Positions 42,031 to 52,520 of a DNA stretch of 64,000 bases are shown here, one piece after another; within the stretch, counting starts at the first letter, position 1, and every line of letters begins with the position of its first letter. The notes under the pieces are model-generated. The model searched no databases. It was not told the origin of the DNA and saw only the letters and a program-made list of their open reading frames with translations. The translations under genes and the position numbers were made by a program. The DNA is from Apodemus sylvaticus. Its lineage: Eukaryota > Chordata > Mammalia > Rodentia > Muridae. The stretch covers positions 101,087,782 to 101,151,781 of the forward strand of contig NC_067473.1 in the NCBI RefSeq assembly GCF_947179515.1, given 5' to 3'.

Positions 42031-42900
42031 CAAAACTAGCATGAATATCTAGAGTCCATTTAATTTTTCTCTCTCTTTCCTGATAGCATCTTGCTGGTTT
42101 CCTCAGCCAGCTGAATTGCCTCCCATCCACTTTCCTTCTCACCTCAAGAGGCCACACTCGCTTTTGTGGATAATTTGTTTGAAGTTAGGCGTTCTCGTTG
42201 CCCTGGCCTTTCTTCATGCCTCGTGCTGCCAAGTACGTTGTTTGTGAGACAAACCTGACAGATTAGCTGCTGGGAAAACAGAGTTCTGTGTCCCCTCTGG
42301 GTTCCATGACATCCAGAACTCTGAGCACTGCAAGGCTCTTGGTAAACATTTTTGGAAGCCCTGGGAAGACAGGAGAGGCTGAGGTTAAGGTCCCAGCTGC
42401 AGCCAGGGGGCCGGTTAAGAGCTATGGAGACAGGTACCTCATCTTAGCAACATCCTTGTGTAATTCTCTATGTGTCCTGGGAAATACTGGACTGGATATC
42501 ACTCATGCACTGTGTTACACACTTCTAGTCTTAAGTGTCACCTCACACTCCACCGAGAGCGGCTTGCAGCAGCTGTCGGCAGTGTCCATGTCCCTTTCCT
42601 TCCTTCGCCACCTTGCTTCTCATTCTTTTGCCTCCCTGCTGACACCTCATCCAGAGAAACTAAGTGTCTTGCCAGTTCTGATAAAAAGACACTAGAGTAC
42701 ATGTGGCTTATTTCGGAATTCAAACAAATTTGACTCTTTTTTGCACTTCAGTGCTGTGGAGAAAATTCTTCTGCCTTTCCTGAGTCTTGTGTATCAGTCT
42801 GATGTTTACATTCCATTGTGGCTTTCTGCCATTGAGAAGCCAAAGGGCAAGCTTCAGAGCACTAAGCTTAAGGCCCCACATGTTCCAGTGCCACACCAGT
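42031..42900. other. Repeat-poor sequence with a 135-codon open frame
   Basis: The plus frame 42288-42695 (starting MSPLGSMTSRTLS) is the longest non-repeat frame in the right half, but it has no recognisable domain, no splice context and no known relative. Probably chance. Confidence 0.35.
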
Positions 42901-42904
42901 TCTG

Positions 42905-43035
42905 CCAACCCTTGAATCCTTGAATTCCTGTCCTGACTGCGCTCAGTGATGAAACTAGAAGCTGAGATAAACCCTTTCCTCCTTAGATTGTTTCTGGTCA
43001 TCATGTTTTATCACAGCAACAGAAAGTAAGCAGGA
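42905..43035 (+). mobile_element. RMER-type repeat, 3' end
   Basis: 'gaattcctgtcctgactgcgctcagtgatg', 'gataaaccctttcctcc', 'gttttatcacagcaacagaaagtaagcaggac'. Confidence 0.7.
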
Positions 43036-43112
43036 CAATCCCATACCACTCCAAACAGCTAAGCACGGATATTAATTTATTCTAAGTATCTAGAACTTTC
43101 TGAAGTTTATGT

Positions 43113-43512
43113 GTCTTATTTTTCTTTCTATCGCTTTGACGAACGCCATAACCAAAAGCGACTTATTTCAGCTTGTAGTTTTTTGTTCATTATGAAGTCA
43201 GTCCCTGAAGAAGTCAGAGCAGGGACTAAACTAAAGCTAGGAACCCCGAGGCAGTAACTGAAGCGGAGGCCAGGGAGGAGCAGTGCTCCTGGCTTCCTTC
43301 TCTCGGCTTGCTCAGACTGCTTTCTTCTACAGACCCTGGCCACCTGCCCAGGGATGGCACCAACCACAGTGTGCTAGGCCCTCCTCCATCAATCATTAAT
43401 CAAGACAATTGCCCCCACAGGCCAATCTGAAGGAAACATTTTCTCAGTTGAGATTCCCTCCTCCAGGATATATCTAGGCTTGTGTCAAGTCAACCAAACC
43501 AACCAGCACAGG
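43113..43512 (-). mobile_element. Rodent RMER-type repeat, full length, reverse
   Basis: 'ttctttctatcgctttgacgaacgccataaccaaaagcgac', 'gcttgctcagactgctttcttc', 'caccaaccacagtgtgctaggccctcctccatcaatcatt' and 'ggcttgtgtcaagtcaacc' run the whole consensus. It lies head to tail near the 42905-43035 piece. Confidence 0.75.
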
Positions 43513-43544
43513 AGATGCATGACAGGCGGTCCATTCCCCTTCCT

Positions 43545-43735
43545 AATGCGAACAGCCACCCCCTGTATTCAGTCTCTGCTGTTCTGTGTTCTCCATCCTC
43601 TGAATGCCCTTGAACCCTTGATTTGGAACACTTTTCCATCCTTACCACTAATTCCTTCCAACAATAGTTCCCAGTCTTCTACACCCATTGCAAATATCTC
43701 TCACTGAAGCATTTTTTCCTAGTGTAAGACTGCCT
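43545..43735. mobile_element. Possible L2 (LINE) 3' fragment
   Basis: 'cagtctctgctgttctgtgttctccatcctctgaatgcc..tggaacacttttcc' resembles the coding 3' end of L2 ('tgttccctctgcctggaa'). Confidence 0.4.
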
Positions 43736-43867
43736 TGTAATTAGCTATTGAAGGCTTTTAAAAAAGTGTTTCACTTTCCTCTGACAACAGAACATGATAG
43801 AAGGGGGGAAAAAGCTGTTATTTAGTAACAGCAACACAAGTTAGCAATATAAAACAAAGTAACATGT

Positions 43868-44050
43868 TTGGAGGCTTAGAGATAATTAATTGGTTATGAG
43901 TATTAGGCCCCAAGTTCAAGTCCCCATGGTCAATCAAGGCATGGCTGAAAATGCCAATAACTCCAGCATTGGGGACAGAGACAGATTCCTAGAACCCAAA
44001 GCTCAGCCAGCCTAGTGGGAATGGTAAGCTTCCAGTTCAACGAGAGACCG
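43868..44050 (+). mobile_element. RSINE1, left part (split)
   Basis: 'gttcaagtccccatgg', 'aactccagcattggggacagagacagattcctag', 'agctcagccagcctagtgggaatgg..aacgagagaccg'. Continues at 44373. Confidence 0.65.
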
Positions 44051-44372
44051 TGTGGTGGTTTGAATATAGTTGTCCCAGGGAGTAGCATTATTAAGAGGCG
44101 TTGGAAGAAGTGTGTCGCTGTGGAGTTGGTCTTTGAGAGAGCTTCTTCCTAGCTGCCTGGGAATGCCAGTTTTCTCCTGTCTGCCTTAGAATCAAGATGT
44201 AGAACTCTCAGCTCCTTGAGCACCATGCATTCCTGGATGCTGCCCTGTTCCCACTTTGATGATAATGGACTGAACCTCTGAACCTGTAAGCCAGCTCAAT
44301 TAAGTGTTGTTCATTGTAAGAGTTACCTTGGTCATGGTGTCTCTTCACAGACTGTGCCAGGGTAATAAGGTG
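44051..44372 (+). mobile_element. Rodent repeat ('tggtttgaata' family) inserted in RSINE1
   Basis: 'gtggtggtttgaatatagttg', 'ggaagaagtgtgtcgctgtgg', 'agatgtagaactctcagctccttgagcaccatgc', 'gacctctgaacctgtaagccagctcaattaa', 'tcatggtgtctcttcacag'. A common rodent repeat whose name I do not assert. Confidence 0.7.
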
Positions 44373-44464
44373 GGGGGTGATAAAGACACTTGACATCCTT
44401 CTCTGGCCTCTTCATTTGTGAAATAATACCCTCTCCCTTACATGGATGCACCACCCATACATAC

Positions 44465-44465
<1 letters not shown>
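44373..44465 (+). mobile_element. RSINE1, right part
   Basis: 'gataaagacacttgacatccttctctggcctcttcatttg' is the 3' part expected after 44050. Confidence 0.6.

Positions 44466-44499
<34 letters not shown>
44466..44499. repeat. (CA)n microsatellite
   Basis: Perfect CA run after the RSINE1 tail. Confidence 0.95.
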
Positions 44500-44504
<5 letters not shown>

Positions 44505-44529
44505 GTTTGTACAGATAATAGACTAAGAA

Positions 44530-44775
44530 AAAAGATAAGAGAAAGATTTACTTTGGCTTATAATTTCAGCTGGGCCTATGTCTCTGGCCTATGTCACCAA
44601 AGTGGCAAGTAAGACTTTGCAGCAGGAAGGAGTGAAGCAGCAGGCAGCCCACTTTACATCATCCAGGAAGCAGAGAGAGAGAGAGAGAGAGGGAGGGAGG
44701 GAGAGAGAGCACACCTGCATGGACAGATGGAAATGCATGAAGACCTTTCCCTGACCTAAAGTCTTCATTTAGATG
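44530..44775 (-). mobile_element. Rodent repeat fragment with (GA)n
   Basis: 'aaagatttactttggcttataatttcagc', 'gcaggaaggagtgaagcagcaggc' and 'catccaggaagcagagagag', with GA/GGGA runs at 44673-44710. Confidence 0.5.
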
Positions 44776-45639
44776 ATTCCTCTTCTAACCAGAAGCATAA
44801 AGTTCACTGAACTGAATTTTGTATTTTCTACCATTTCCTATCATTTTATACTGACCAGGACTAAGCCCCAGTCTTCCTAGATTTCTCGTTGTCTTCCATC
44901 TCTGTCTCACAAGTGTCTCTCGGGTGATGGCCTCACCCACCACCTTTGTCACTAGTGCACCCTGTACACATTCCTATCGGCCTCATTGGTCAGTGCTTTG
45001 GCAAACAAAGCTTGAAGTCACTCGGTGCAGCTGGGGCTGCTCTTCTCTCTGTCTCATGCTGTATTGCCTGGCTCAGGGTGTGCTGTAAGCACAACAGCAA
45101 TTGATGTATCATGCAGATCACATTTTCTAAGCAATCAATCACCGATAACCAATTCATGTGATGAACACTTGTGCTAAAGGCCTTCTGCAGTAGCCACTCT
45201 CCATCTATCAGGGAACATGCCCTCAAAGCTTAAGAACCCACAGTCAAAATATCCAGTGGCCAATGGGGAAGAATAAACCAGTCCATCGAGGTAATGGTCA
45301 GATAACGTCTGATTGTCTTGGCTGGATTATATATCCACCCCCAGTCTAGTCCATGTGACCAACGAGATGGAATAGTATCACTGACTAAATCTAGGTCATG
45401 GCTTCTCTTCTAAGAAAGAACCAGGTTATCAATAGAAGGAGCTGTGGAAACATAGGCATACTAATAGACAAAAACACTAACTAATTACATGAGTCAAATA
45501 TAACATTGTATTCCACAAAATGCTTAATTATGTCAATTAGAATAAATGTTTATCTGTATTGTATGTGTTTAAACATGCATACACACCTATATATATAGAC
45601 ACTAAAGGTTGATGTTGCGTGTCCTACTAATCTGAAACA
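44776..45639. other. No recognised element
   Basis: About 860 bp non-coding; no repeat or exon signature. Confidence 0.4.
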
Positions 45640-45790
45640 TTTTAGTTTTGAGGCAAGGTCTTAAAATATAGCCTTGACTGGCCTGAAATCCTCTATGCAG
45701 ACACACGTTGTGCTGTGACTCACAAAGATCCAGCTGCCTCTGCTTCTTGGGTGCTGAGACTAAAGTCATGTTCTACCATATCCAGAAACC
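45640..45790 (-). mobile_element. Old B1 SINE
   Basis: 'tttgaggcaaggtcttaaaatatagccttgactggcctgaaatcc' with a 22-bp insertion, to 'catgttctaccatatccag'. Confidence 0.7.
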
Positions 45791-45792
45791 TC

Positions 45793-46005
45793 ACCTTTCG
45801 AGAGAGGGTCTTCTCACTGAAGTTGGAGCTCACTCGTTGACTAGCCCAGCTCACGAGAGAGGCCCTGATCCTTCTGATCTCCTCTCAGCACCTAGAATAC
45901 AGACACACTGTTCCTGCCCTTTTATACCCACAGTATTGGGATCCCAACTCAGGGCTCCTTGCTTGAAGAGAAAATACTTTACCCAATGAGCCTTCTCCCA
46001 AGCTC
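45793..46005 (-). mobile_element. RSINE1
   Basis: 'agagggtcttctcactgaagttggagctcactcgttgactagcccagc' to 'gaaaatactttacccaatgagccttctccc'. Confidence 0.6.
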
Positions 46006-46040
46006 ATGAAAAGAAATATTAAAAAATCAGCTGAGCAATG

Positions 46041-46042
<2 letters not shown>

Positions 46043-46103
<61 letters not shown>
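46043..46103. repeat. (TC)n microsatellite
   Basis: About 60 bp of perfect TC. Confidence 0.97.
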
Positions 46104-46106
<3 letters not shown>

Positions 46107-46244
46107 TTTCCATCTTCTTTGCTAGCCTTCTTACCCATGTCCCTGGATTTGCCCCGGTTCTTTTCTCTTCCTTGCTATTTAGCTCTCCTGGGATGACTCC
46201 CACTGCCCACTGCTTTATCACTCCATATGTCAACATTCCCATGC

Positions 46245-46404
46245 TTTTTTTTTTTTTTTTTTTGGTTTTTCAAGACAGGGTTTCTCTGTGTAGCCCTGGC
46301 TGTCTTGGAACTCACTCTGTAGACCAGGCTGGCCTCGAACTCAGAAATTTGCTTGTCTCTGCCTCCCAAGTGCTGGGATTAAAGGCATGCGCCACCACCG
46401 CCGG
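46245..46404 (-). mobile_element. B1 SINE (unit 1, a)
   Basis: T19 tail, then 'ttcaagacagggtttctctgtgtagccctggctgtcttgg' to 'gccaccaccgccgg'. Confidence 0.95.
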
Positions 46405-46502
46405 AGTCCATGCTTTCAAACTCTGGCCTTTCCCTGAGAGGACTAATCTGCTCTAGTTCCATAAAATTCAACTATGCCCTCAGGAATCTTAAAACTCTTT
46501 TG

Positions 46503-46645
46503 AGCCAGGCATAATGACACACACCTTTAATCCCAGCACTTGGGATGTAGAGGCAGGCAGATCTCTGTGACTTCGAGGACAGACTGGTCTACAAAGTGAG
46601 TCCAAGACAACTAGGGCTCTGTTACACAGAGAAACCCACCAACCA
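46503..46645 (+). mobile_element. B1 SINE (unit 1, b)
   Basis: 'gagccaggcataatgacacacacctttaatcccagcacttgggatg' to 'gttacacagagaaaccc'. Confidence 0.93.
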
Positions 46646-46736
46646 AACAACCTCTTTCAGACTCTGTATAAATTAGGCTCATACTTAGATGGCTGTAAAA
46701 GAGAACTCATTATACTGCTTATAAGCGGTGTGTGCA

Positions 46737-46876
46737 GCTGGGTGCTGGTAGCCTTTAAGCCAAGCACTCTAGAGGTACAGGCAGGCAGATCTCTGTGATT
46801 TCGAGGACAGCCTGGTCTATAAAGCAAATTCCAGAATAGCCAGGGCTGTTACATAGAGAAACACTAACTCCAAAAA
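46737..46876 (+). mobile_element. B1 SINE (unit 1, c)
   Basis: 'cagctgggtgctggtagcctttaagccaagcactc' to 'cagggctgttacatagagaaacac'. Confidence 0.9.
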
Positions 46877-47090
46877 CCAAGCCCCTATCCATCCACAAAA
46901 ACAAAAACAAAAACAAAGCAAAACACAAAACAAAAAGTGAGTCCAAGAAGCTGGGTCTCTGTAGTGCAATTTTGGCATTTTGGTTTCTTAAAAAAAAACC
47001 AAAAACAAAAAGAAACACATAAATTTAGCTCTCCTGGGATGACTCCCACTGCCCACTGCTTTATCACTCCATATGTCAACATTCCCATGC

Positions 47091-47251
47091 TTTTTTTTTT
47101 TTTTTTTTTGGTTTTTCAAGACAGGGTTTCTCTGTGTAGCCCTGGCTGTCTTGGAACTCACTCTGTAGACCAGGCTGGCCTCGAACTCAGAAATTTGCTT
47201 GTCTCTGCCTCCCAAGTGCTGGGATTAAAGGCATGCGCCACCACCGCCGGA
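47091..47251 (-). mobile_element. B1 SINE (unit 2, a)
   Basis: Duplicate of 46245-46404, offset 846 bp. Confidence 0.95.
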
Positions 47252-47348
47252 GTCCATGCTTTCAAACTCTGGCCTTTCCCTGAGAGGACTAATCTGCTCT
47301 AGTTCCATAAAATTCAACTATGCCCTCAGGAATCTTAAAACTCTTTTG

Positions 47349-47494
47349 AGCCAGGCATAATGACACACACCTTTAATCCCAGCACTTGGGATGTAGAGGC
47401 AGGCAGATCTCTGTGACTTCGAGGACAGACTGGTCTACAAAGTGAGTCCAAGACAACTAGGGCTCTGTTACACAGAGAAGAAACCCACCAACCA
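47349..47494 (+). mobile_element. B1 SINE (unit 2, b)
   Basis: Duplicate of 46503-46645 with a 3-bp insertion at its end. Confidence 0.93.
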
Positions 47495-47585
47495 AACAAC
47501 CTCTTTCAGACTCTGTATAAATTAGGCTCATACTTAGATGGCTGTAAAAGAGAACTCATTATACTGCTTATAAGCGGTGTGTGCA

Positions 47586-47725
47586 GCTGGGTGCTGGTAG
47601 CCTTTAAGCCAAGCACTCCAGAGGTACAGGCAGGCAGATCTCTGTGATTTCGAGGACAGCCTGGTCTATAAAGCAAATTCCAGAATAGCCAGGGCTGTTA
47701 CATAGAGAAACACTAACTCCAAAAA
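47586..47725 (+). mobile_element. B1 SINE (unit 2, c)
   Basis: Duplicate of 46737-46876. Confidence 0.9.
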
Positions 47726-47868
47726 CCAAGCCCCTATCCATCCACAAAAACAAAAACAAAGCAAAACACAAAACAAAAAGTGAGTCCAAGAAGCTGGGTC
47801 TCTGTAGTGCAATTTTGGCATTTTGGTTTCTTAAAAAAAAACCAAAAAAAAAAAGAAACACATAAATT

Positions 47869-48439
47869 AACCCCAGGTGTGGCATTTGGGGCTGCTTCAG
47901 ACTGTCCAGGGCAGCTGACTATGATTTGCCTCACGCTCTAGCAGGGGCGTGATTTCGCTAGCAGGAGATAGTTTCTGTGATTATGTGACATTTGGAATTC
48001 TGGAGTGTTTTCTGAGGGTATACATGCTAGGGCTCTGAGAGGCAGGGTGGGTTGTTGACTGGTGGTGGTTGCTTTGGGTTGTTGTTGATTGTCAAATAGT
48101 TGAGCACTAAGAAGAAACAACAAGAGGAAGTTAGATAGCCTGACAATGAAGATCAGACTTGCCCCTAATCAGCAGGAAGTAGTCTAATGATAACAAGGCA
48201 CCTTTATTTTCTATCCCTTTTCTCTCTTGTCTAGTGTTAGGGGTTGAAAGGGTGGAAAGGGGTGGAGGAAAGAAGAATCCACAAAGTAGCTAAAGACAGC
48301 TCAAAGTGGCACCCACATATGGGCCCAGGAAGATTGGGAAATTTGGTTTTTAAATACCATAGAGGAAATGGCAGGAGACAAAGGAATGGGTTAGTTCCCC
48401 CACCCCCACCCCCAGACTCCAGTAAGACAGCTGCAGATC
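47869..48439. other. No recognised element
   Basis: About 570 bp non-coding with ggttgttgactggtggtgg-type runs near 48050. Confidence 0.4.
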
Positions 48440-48537
48440 AAGGATGGCCTGGTCTACAAAGTAAGTTCCAGGCCAGCCAGGGCTACAAAGTGAGACCCTG
48501 TCTTGACAAACAAGCAAACAAACAAACAAACAAAATT
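48440..48537 (+). mobile_element. B1 SINE, 3' part
   Basis: 'gatcaaggatggcctggtctacaaagtaagttccaggccagccagggctacaaagtgagaccctgtc' plus a (CAAA)n tail. Confidence 0.88.
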
Positions 48538-50049
48538 GGAGACTTCTTAGTCAAAGTAAGTCCAACGTTGGTTAGTATAATGATAGTATAGAAGGCCATA
48601 TACTCTCCCCAAGACCCCTATTATGTTCTTTTACACTATAAAAAAAAATTCAGATAAATTGTAAAGGACTATATAGTCAAGAGCTGCAGTAATGTACTTT
48701 ATATTGATAAATTTCCCTATGTTTCTTTAATTGGTTGGAAGCAAGCTCTGGGAGGAGGCCCTTCCTTATCTCCAAAACTCCTTGCCTTGAGGCAAGCTGG
48801 CCACGCACTCCACTGCAATGAGAAAGGAAAACAAGCAAGCGTAGGTACCAAAACCATCAAGTCAAGAACAGCGAGAAAGTGACAGTTCCTAACCAAGGTT
48901 ACTATTTTCTCCCTTTCATATTACAATGCCTACAGTGGGAACGTGAAGCCAAAAGTTCAGCTTGGGAGCATGATGCCAAAAGTTCAGCTTGGAGCTTATC
49001 CACGAAGAGGACTGGAAGGACTCTCTGCCCCAACCTCTCTCCAGCAGGACGGCCAGCGGACTGCCTCAACTCCCACAGTCCATTTTCTGCTGGATGCTTG
49101 TGAGCTCTGATTGGACAGTGTTACCTTCTGTCTGTGTTCTCAGTCGGGCTGCTCCAGGCATCTCTGCTGGACGTTTTGAGCCTCTGACCTGATGATGTCT
49201 TGTTGTCTGTCTGCCGCTTCTCTCTAATGAGTGTGCACTATAGACTTAAGATAAACTTGCTCATTGAAAAATATACAGCTATCACAGATCATACTCCGGA
49301 CCTCACAGAACAGTCGTTTACATTTTACTCCACACACCTTACAGGGTCTTCTTTTCCACCGACTTTGACCCTTCAAGCCTCCTCCTGGGACTGTCATTCT
49401 CCAGCTTTGGAATGACCCTTTTAACTTATTGAGAAAAACAATTTTTATAAGACTAACAAAAATGGGTATATTATTGATTGCCTCCTATTTCCTCAAGAAG
49501 GCCTTTTATTTCTATTTTTATACAGAGGTGAATGCCTTCTGTCCCTAGTTCTGTGGAAATCTATTTGCTTCTCTGTGGTTACCTTGAGCTGTGTATCTTT
49601 TCCAACCTCATTTGCATTCCATTTGCCTACTCACAGATAAAAAGGGTCACAGAATTCACTTGCTCTTCCTGCTCTCCACTTATGGAGCATACCTTGAAAA
49701 AAAGTATGTGCGTTGACGGTGAGGGATGTAGAACTTCTTTGATGGGTAATAGAATATATCAAAAATATTTTAAATATTCCTGCCCTTCGATTAAAATTAG
49801 CTTTTAGAGAATTTCTCCTAAGACGATTATCAGTTATGATAACTTGTGGGACCATGTAGTAGAATCAAAGATGATTGACAATGCCAATATTCCAAATATT
49901 GAAATATTGAAATATGAACTCCAAATATTGAAAATATCCTTCTGAAAAATTAGAGGTTTGGTTGCATAGATTATGGTACAGCTATACATGGATGTATGGT
50001 GTTACAGGAATGAAAGAGCAGAATACATTTCTAAGTGAAGAAAGCAATT
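48538..50049. other. Long stretch without recognised gene, possibly old LTR sequence
   Basis: About 1.5 kb with no SINE. A 21-bp segment gccaaaagttcagcttgg is repeated in tandem at 48949 and 48975. The GC-richer part 48720-49420 could be LTR- or transcript-derived but shows no paired ends or frame I recognise. Confidence 0.35.
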
Positions 50050-50440
50050 TATAAAACTGTATGTACGTGTGCTATTGTCCCATACTGTGTGTATAAGTCT
50101 ATGTGCATTTTCATGTGTGTAATTGGGTGCATGCATGCCACAGAATGTCCACATAATGGTGCATGAATGGAGGTTAGACAACAGCTTTGGGTGTTGGTTC
50201 TCGCTTCTACACCCTTGAAGACAGATCTCTTTTGTTGTTGTTCGCTTCTGTATATCCCAGACTATCTGGACCACAGGCTTCTAGGGATTCTCCGATTCCT
50301 GCCTCCCATCTTGTCCTAGGAGGACAGGAATTACAGACACTTGCTGCTGTACTGACCTTTAATAAGTTCTGGAGATTCAAACTGAGGCCGTCATGTTTAT
50401 GTGCCAAGTGTTTTACCCACTAAGCCATCTCCCCAGTCCT
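50050..50440 (-). mobile_element. RSINE1, full length
   Basis: 'ggtgttggttctcgcttctacaccc', 'ttgttgttgttcgcttctgtatatcccagactatctgg', 'cctcccatcttgtcctaggaggacaggaattacag' and 'ttacccactaagccatctccccagtcc'. Confidence 0.85.
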
Positions 50441-50559
50441 TGTTTATCACATTAAATTATTTTTTTTACAATAAATCTGAAGTTGCCCTTATAAATGTGC
50501 CTCTGCATGTAATGTGCCTTTCTGACTATTGTCAAACTTTGTTTCATGACTGATTTTTA
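50441..50559. other. No recognised element
   Basis: Short non-coding spacer. Confidence 0.3.
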
Positions 50560-50925
50560 GATGTTAAGATTGGATGAGTCTGTCTGTTAAAGGCTTGGTC
50601 CTAGGTGATGCTATTTGGATATGTGGGTGCTTTAACACCCAGGTCCAGTGGGGGGGTGCCTTTAGCTCATTGAGGGTATGCCCTCAAAAGAGATCATGAC
50701 TCCAACAATTGATGATAAGGCAGAGAGGGGCAGAGGAGGACACTAAGCTCTGACCTCCTCTTTTTTTTCCTGCCACATGTCACTGCTGGTAAACTACCTC
50801 ATCACAAGTTCAAAGCCAACCATCATTGGTGAAATCCTCTAAAACCTTGAGCCAAGTAATTTTTTTCTCTTTGTAAGATTATTTCAGATGTTTGTTGCAG
50901 TGATAAAAGGCTGATAAACATACGA
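50560..50925 (+). mobile_element. Rodent or old mammalian interspersed repeat, family not named
   Basis: 'ggcttggtcctaggtgatgctatttgg', 'gccctcaaaagagatcatgactcc', 'tgacctcctcttttttttcctgccacatgtcactgc' and 'ccttgagccaagtaatttttttctctttgtaagattatttcag' have the order of an element ending in 'gagccaaataaac..ttgttacagtgataaa'. Confidence 0.5.
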
Positions 50926-51290
50926 GCAAGCTCTGCCCTTGTATGTAACTGTTACTTAGAAACGTTGCTACTTTGGACCTTGCCTTCTTGATCTGTCAGG
51001 TGAGAGCAGGCCAGTGTGGACTTTAAAGCTAGTTACTCTCCCAATGAGGCAATGTCTTGTCTGTTAGCCAAGGTCTTATAAATAATAACTTTTTCACCCT
51101 AGTCTGTGGGGAAAGCGTTATTCTCAGTTCTGCATGAATTCCAGTTACTGGTGTATCTATTCCTTTTAGAGGCTCTTCATCTAGTTTGGGAAACTCTTTC
51201 TCATGCACTCATTGCTCAATATCTGGCCAAGTGCTCAAGAAAGACCCTCTGAACGTCTCTGGAATAGTGTCTCTGAAAACTTTCTGATCT
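50926..51290. other. No recognised element
   Basis: About 365 bp non-coding. Confidence 0.35.
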
Positions 51291-51292
51291 GC

Positions 51293-51449
51293 AGGCTGGA
51301 GAGATGGCTCAGCAGTTACAGAGCACTCACTACTGTTCCAGAGGGAGGACCTGCTCAGTTCTCAGTACCTGTACCCACATCAGGTGGTTTACAACTGCCT
51401 GTACGTCCAGCTCCAGGGGTTTCAGTGCCCTCATAGCTTCCGTGGACAT
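51293..51449 (+). mobile_element. B3 SINE, main part (split by B1)
   Basis: 'caggctggagagatggctcagcagttacagagcac' to 'catagcttccgtggacat'; resumes at 51668. Confidence 0.92.
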
Positions 51450-51659
51450 CTTTTTTTGGTTGGGTTTTTTTGTTTTGTTTTTTTGTTGTTGTTGTTTTGC
51501 TTTTTGGATTTGGTTTTTTCGAGACAGGGTTTCTCTGTATAGCCCTGGCTGTCCTGGAACTCACTCTGTAGACCAGGCTGGCCTCGAACTCAGAAATCTG
51601 CCTGCCTCTGCCTCCTAGAGTGCTGGGATTACAGGCATGCGCCACCACCGTCCGGCTCT
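51450..51659 (-). mobile_element. B1 SINE inserted in the B3
   Basis: T/G-rich tail, then 'tcgagacagggtttctctgtatagccctggctgtcctgg' to 'gcgccaccaccgtccggctc'. gtggacat at 51442-51449 and 51660-51667 is the target duplication. Confidence 0.95.
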
Positions 51660-51667
51660 GTGGACAT

Positions 51668-51696
51668 TTTCATACACCAGATACATGCATGCATGT

Positions 51697-51697
<1 letters not shown>
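51668..51697 (+). mobile_element. B3 SINE, 3' part
   Basis: 'tttcatacaccagatacatgcatgcatg' completes the B3 at 51293. Confidence 0.8.

Positions 51698-51776
<79 letters not shown>
51698..51776. repeat. (CA)n(GA)n microsatellite
   Basis: About 40 bp of CA followed by about 38 bp of GA, grown from the B3 tail. Confidence 0.97.
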
Positions 51777-51779
<3 letters not shown>

Positions 51780-51821
51780 GAAGTAAATATTTTCTTTAAA
51801 AAAAAAGCCCTCTCCTTAGTG

Positions 51822-51888
51822 GGACAGTAGTGGCACATGCCTTTAATCCCAGCACTCAGGAGGCAAAGGCAGGTAGATCTCTGACACT
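51822..51888 (+). mobile_element. B1 SINE, 5' half only
   Basis: 'agtgggacagtagtggcacatgcctttaatcccagcactcaggaggcaaaggcaggtagatctctga', then it stops. Confidence 0.85.
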
Positions 51889-51929
51889 CTGAAGTCTGCC
51901 TTTGCTAGGGAAGCTTTTGCTGTGACCCC

Positions 51930-52520
51930 TGTGGTGTTTAGTTCCCCATGGTAGATGGTAATTGATTAAGGAAAAGAGAAGCTTGGGCTAGCTGACTGAC
52001 CCTTTGTAGCAAGCCTTATTGGGGCTCTTACAGTGCCCCAATTGTCTCTTACAGTGCTGCCTAGAAGGAACTTGACATTGGCCAAGGACAAGGGCTTCAA
52101 GCAGGAATCTGACATTAGGGCATAATAGGGAAGTAGGTTACGGCAGGAATTTTAATCTTAGGGTGGAAGGAAAGAAGCAGGCTTCAGGTAAGACTTGGGG
52201 CTTGGACAAGGAAGTAGGTTTAGGTATTTTGGTCATTCTTACCCACCCTTGAAAACAACTGTCACAGAACTTGGCTTATTGCCTTCACAATTTTGTCCTT
52301 ACTGCCTTACTTGTTACTCATTGTACTGCTATTGATCTTAATGCCTGCATGTAATTACATTGGTATAAAAGTGGGTTTGAAATTATTAAACCTGCCCTTC
52401 CGTCTCAGAATTGACTGGGATCATGCTGCAGTTTTGTCTAATTGTCTCTTTCTTTTTAAACCTCACTCCTGCGCTGGAGAACCTGTTGACTGACTGAACC
52501 GTCTTGGTCACCCATTATCT
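51930..52520 (+). other. LTR-like block (possible solo LTR)
   Basis: A TATA-like ggtataaaag (52361) is followed 30-70 bp on by attaaacct and a pyrimidine-rich stretch, as in the U3-R-U5 part of murine LTRs. No matching second LTR, no internal genes and no terminal TG..CA pair that I can fix. Confidence 0.3.

Larger units (their letters stand above)
46178..47023 (+). repeat. Tandem duplication, unit 1 (846 bp)
   Basis: Runs from tttagctctcctggg to gaaacacataaa and is repeated at once at 47024-47868. It includes single-copy sequence as well as three B1s, so it is a true duplication and not separate SINE insertions. Confidence 0.95.
47024..47868 (+). repeat. Tandem duplication, unit 2 (about 845 bp)
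   Basis: Nearly identical to unit 1. Differences that I can see: an added gaa near 47480, c for t in agcact[t/c]tagag-type site near 47617, loss of one aaaaac near 47758, and one c-to-a in the terminal A-rich run. The T19 tract is the same length in both. Confidence 0.95.

Noticed and set aside
46178..47868. Independent B1 insertions as explanation for the similarity
   Set aside because: Single-copy sequence between the B1s is duplicated too, and all three B1s keep order and spacing.
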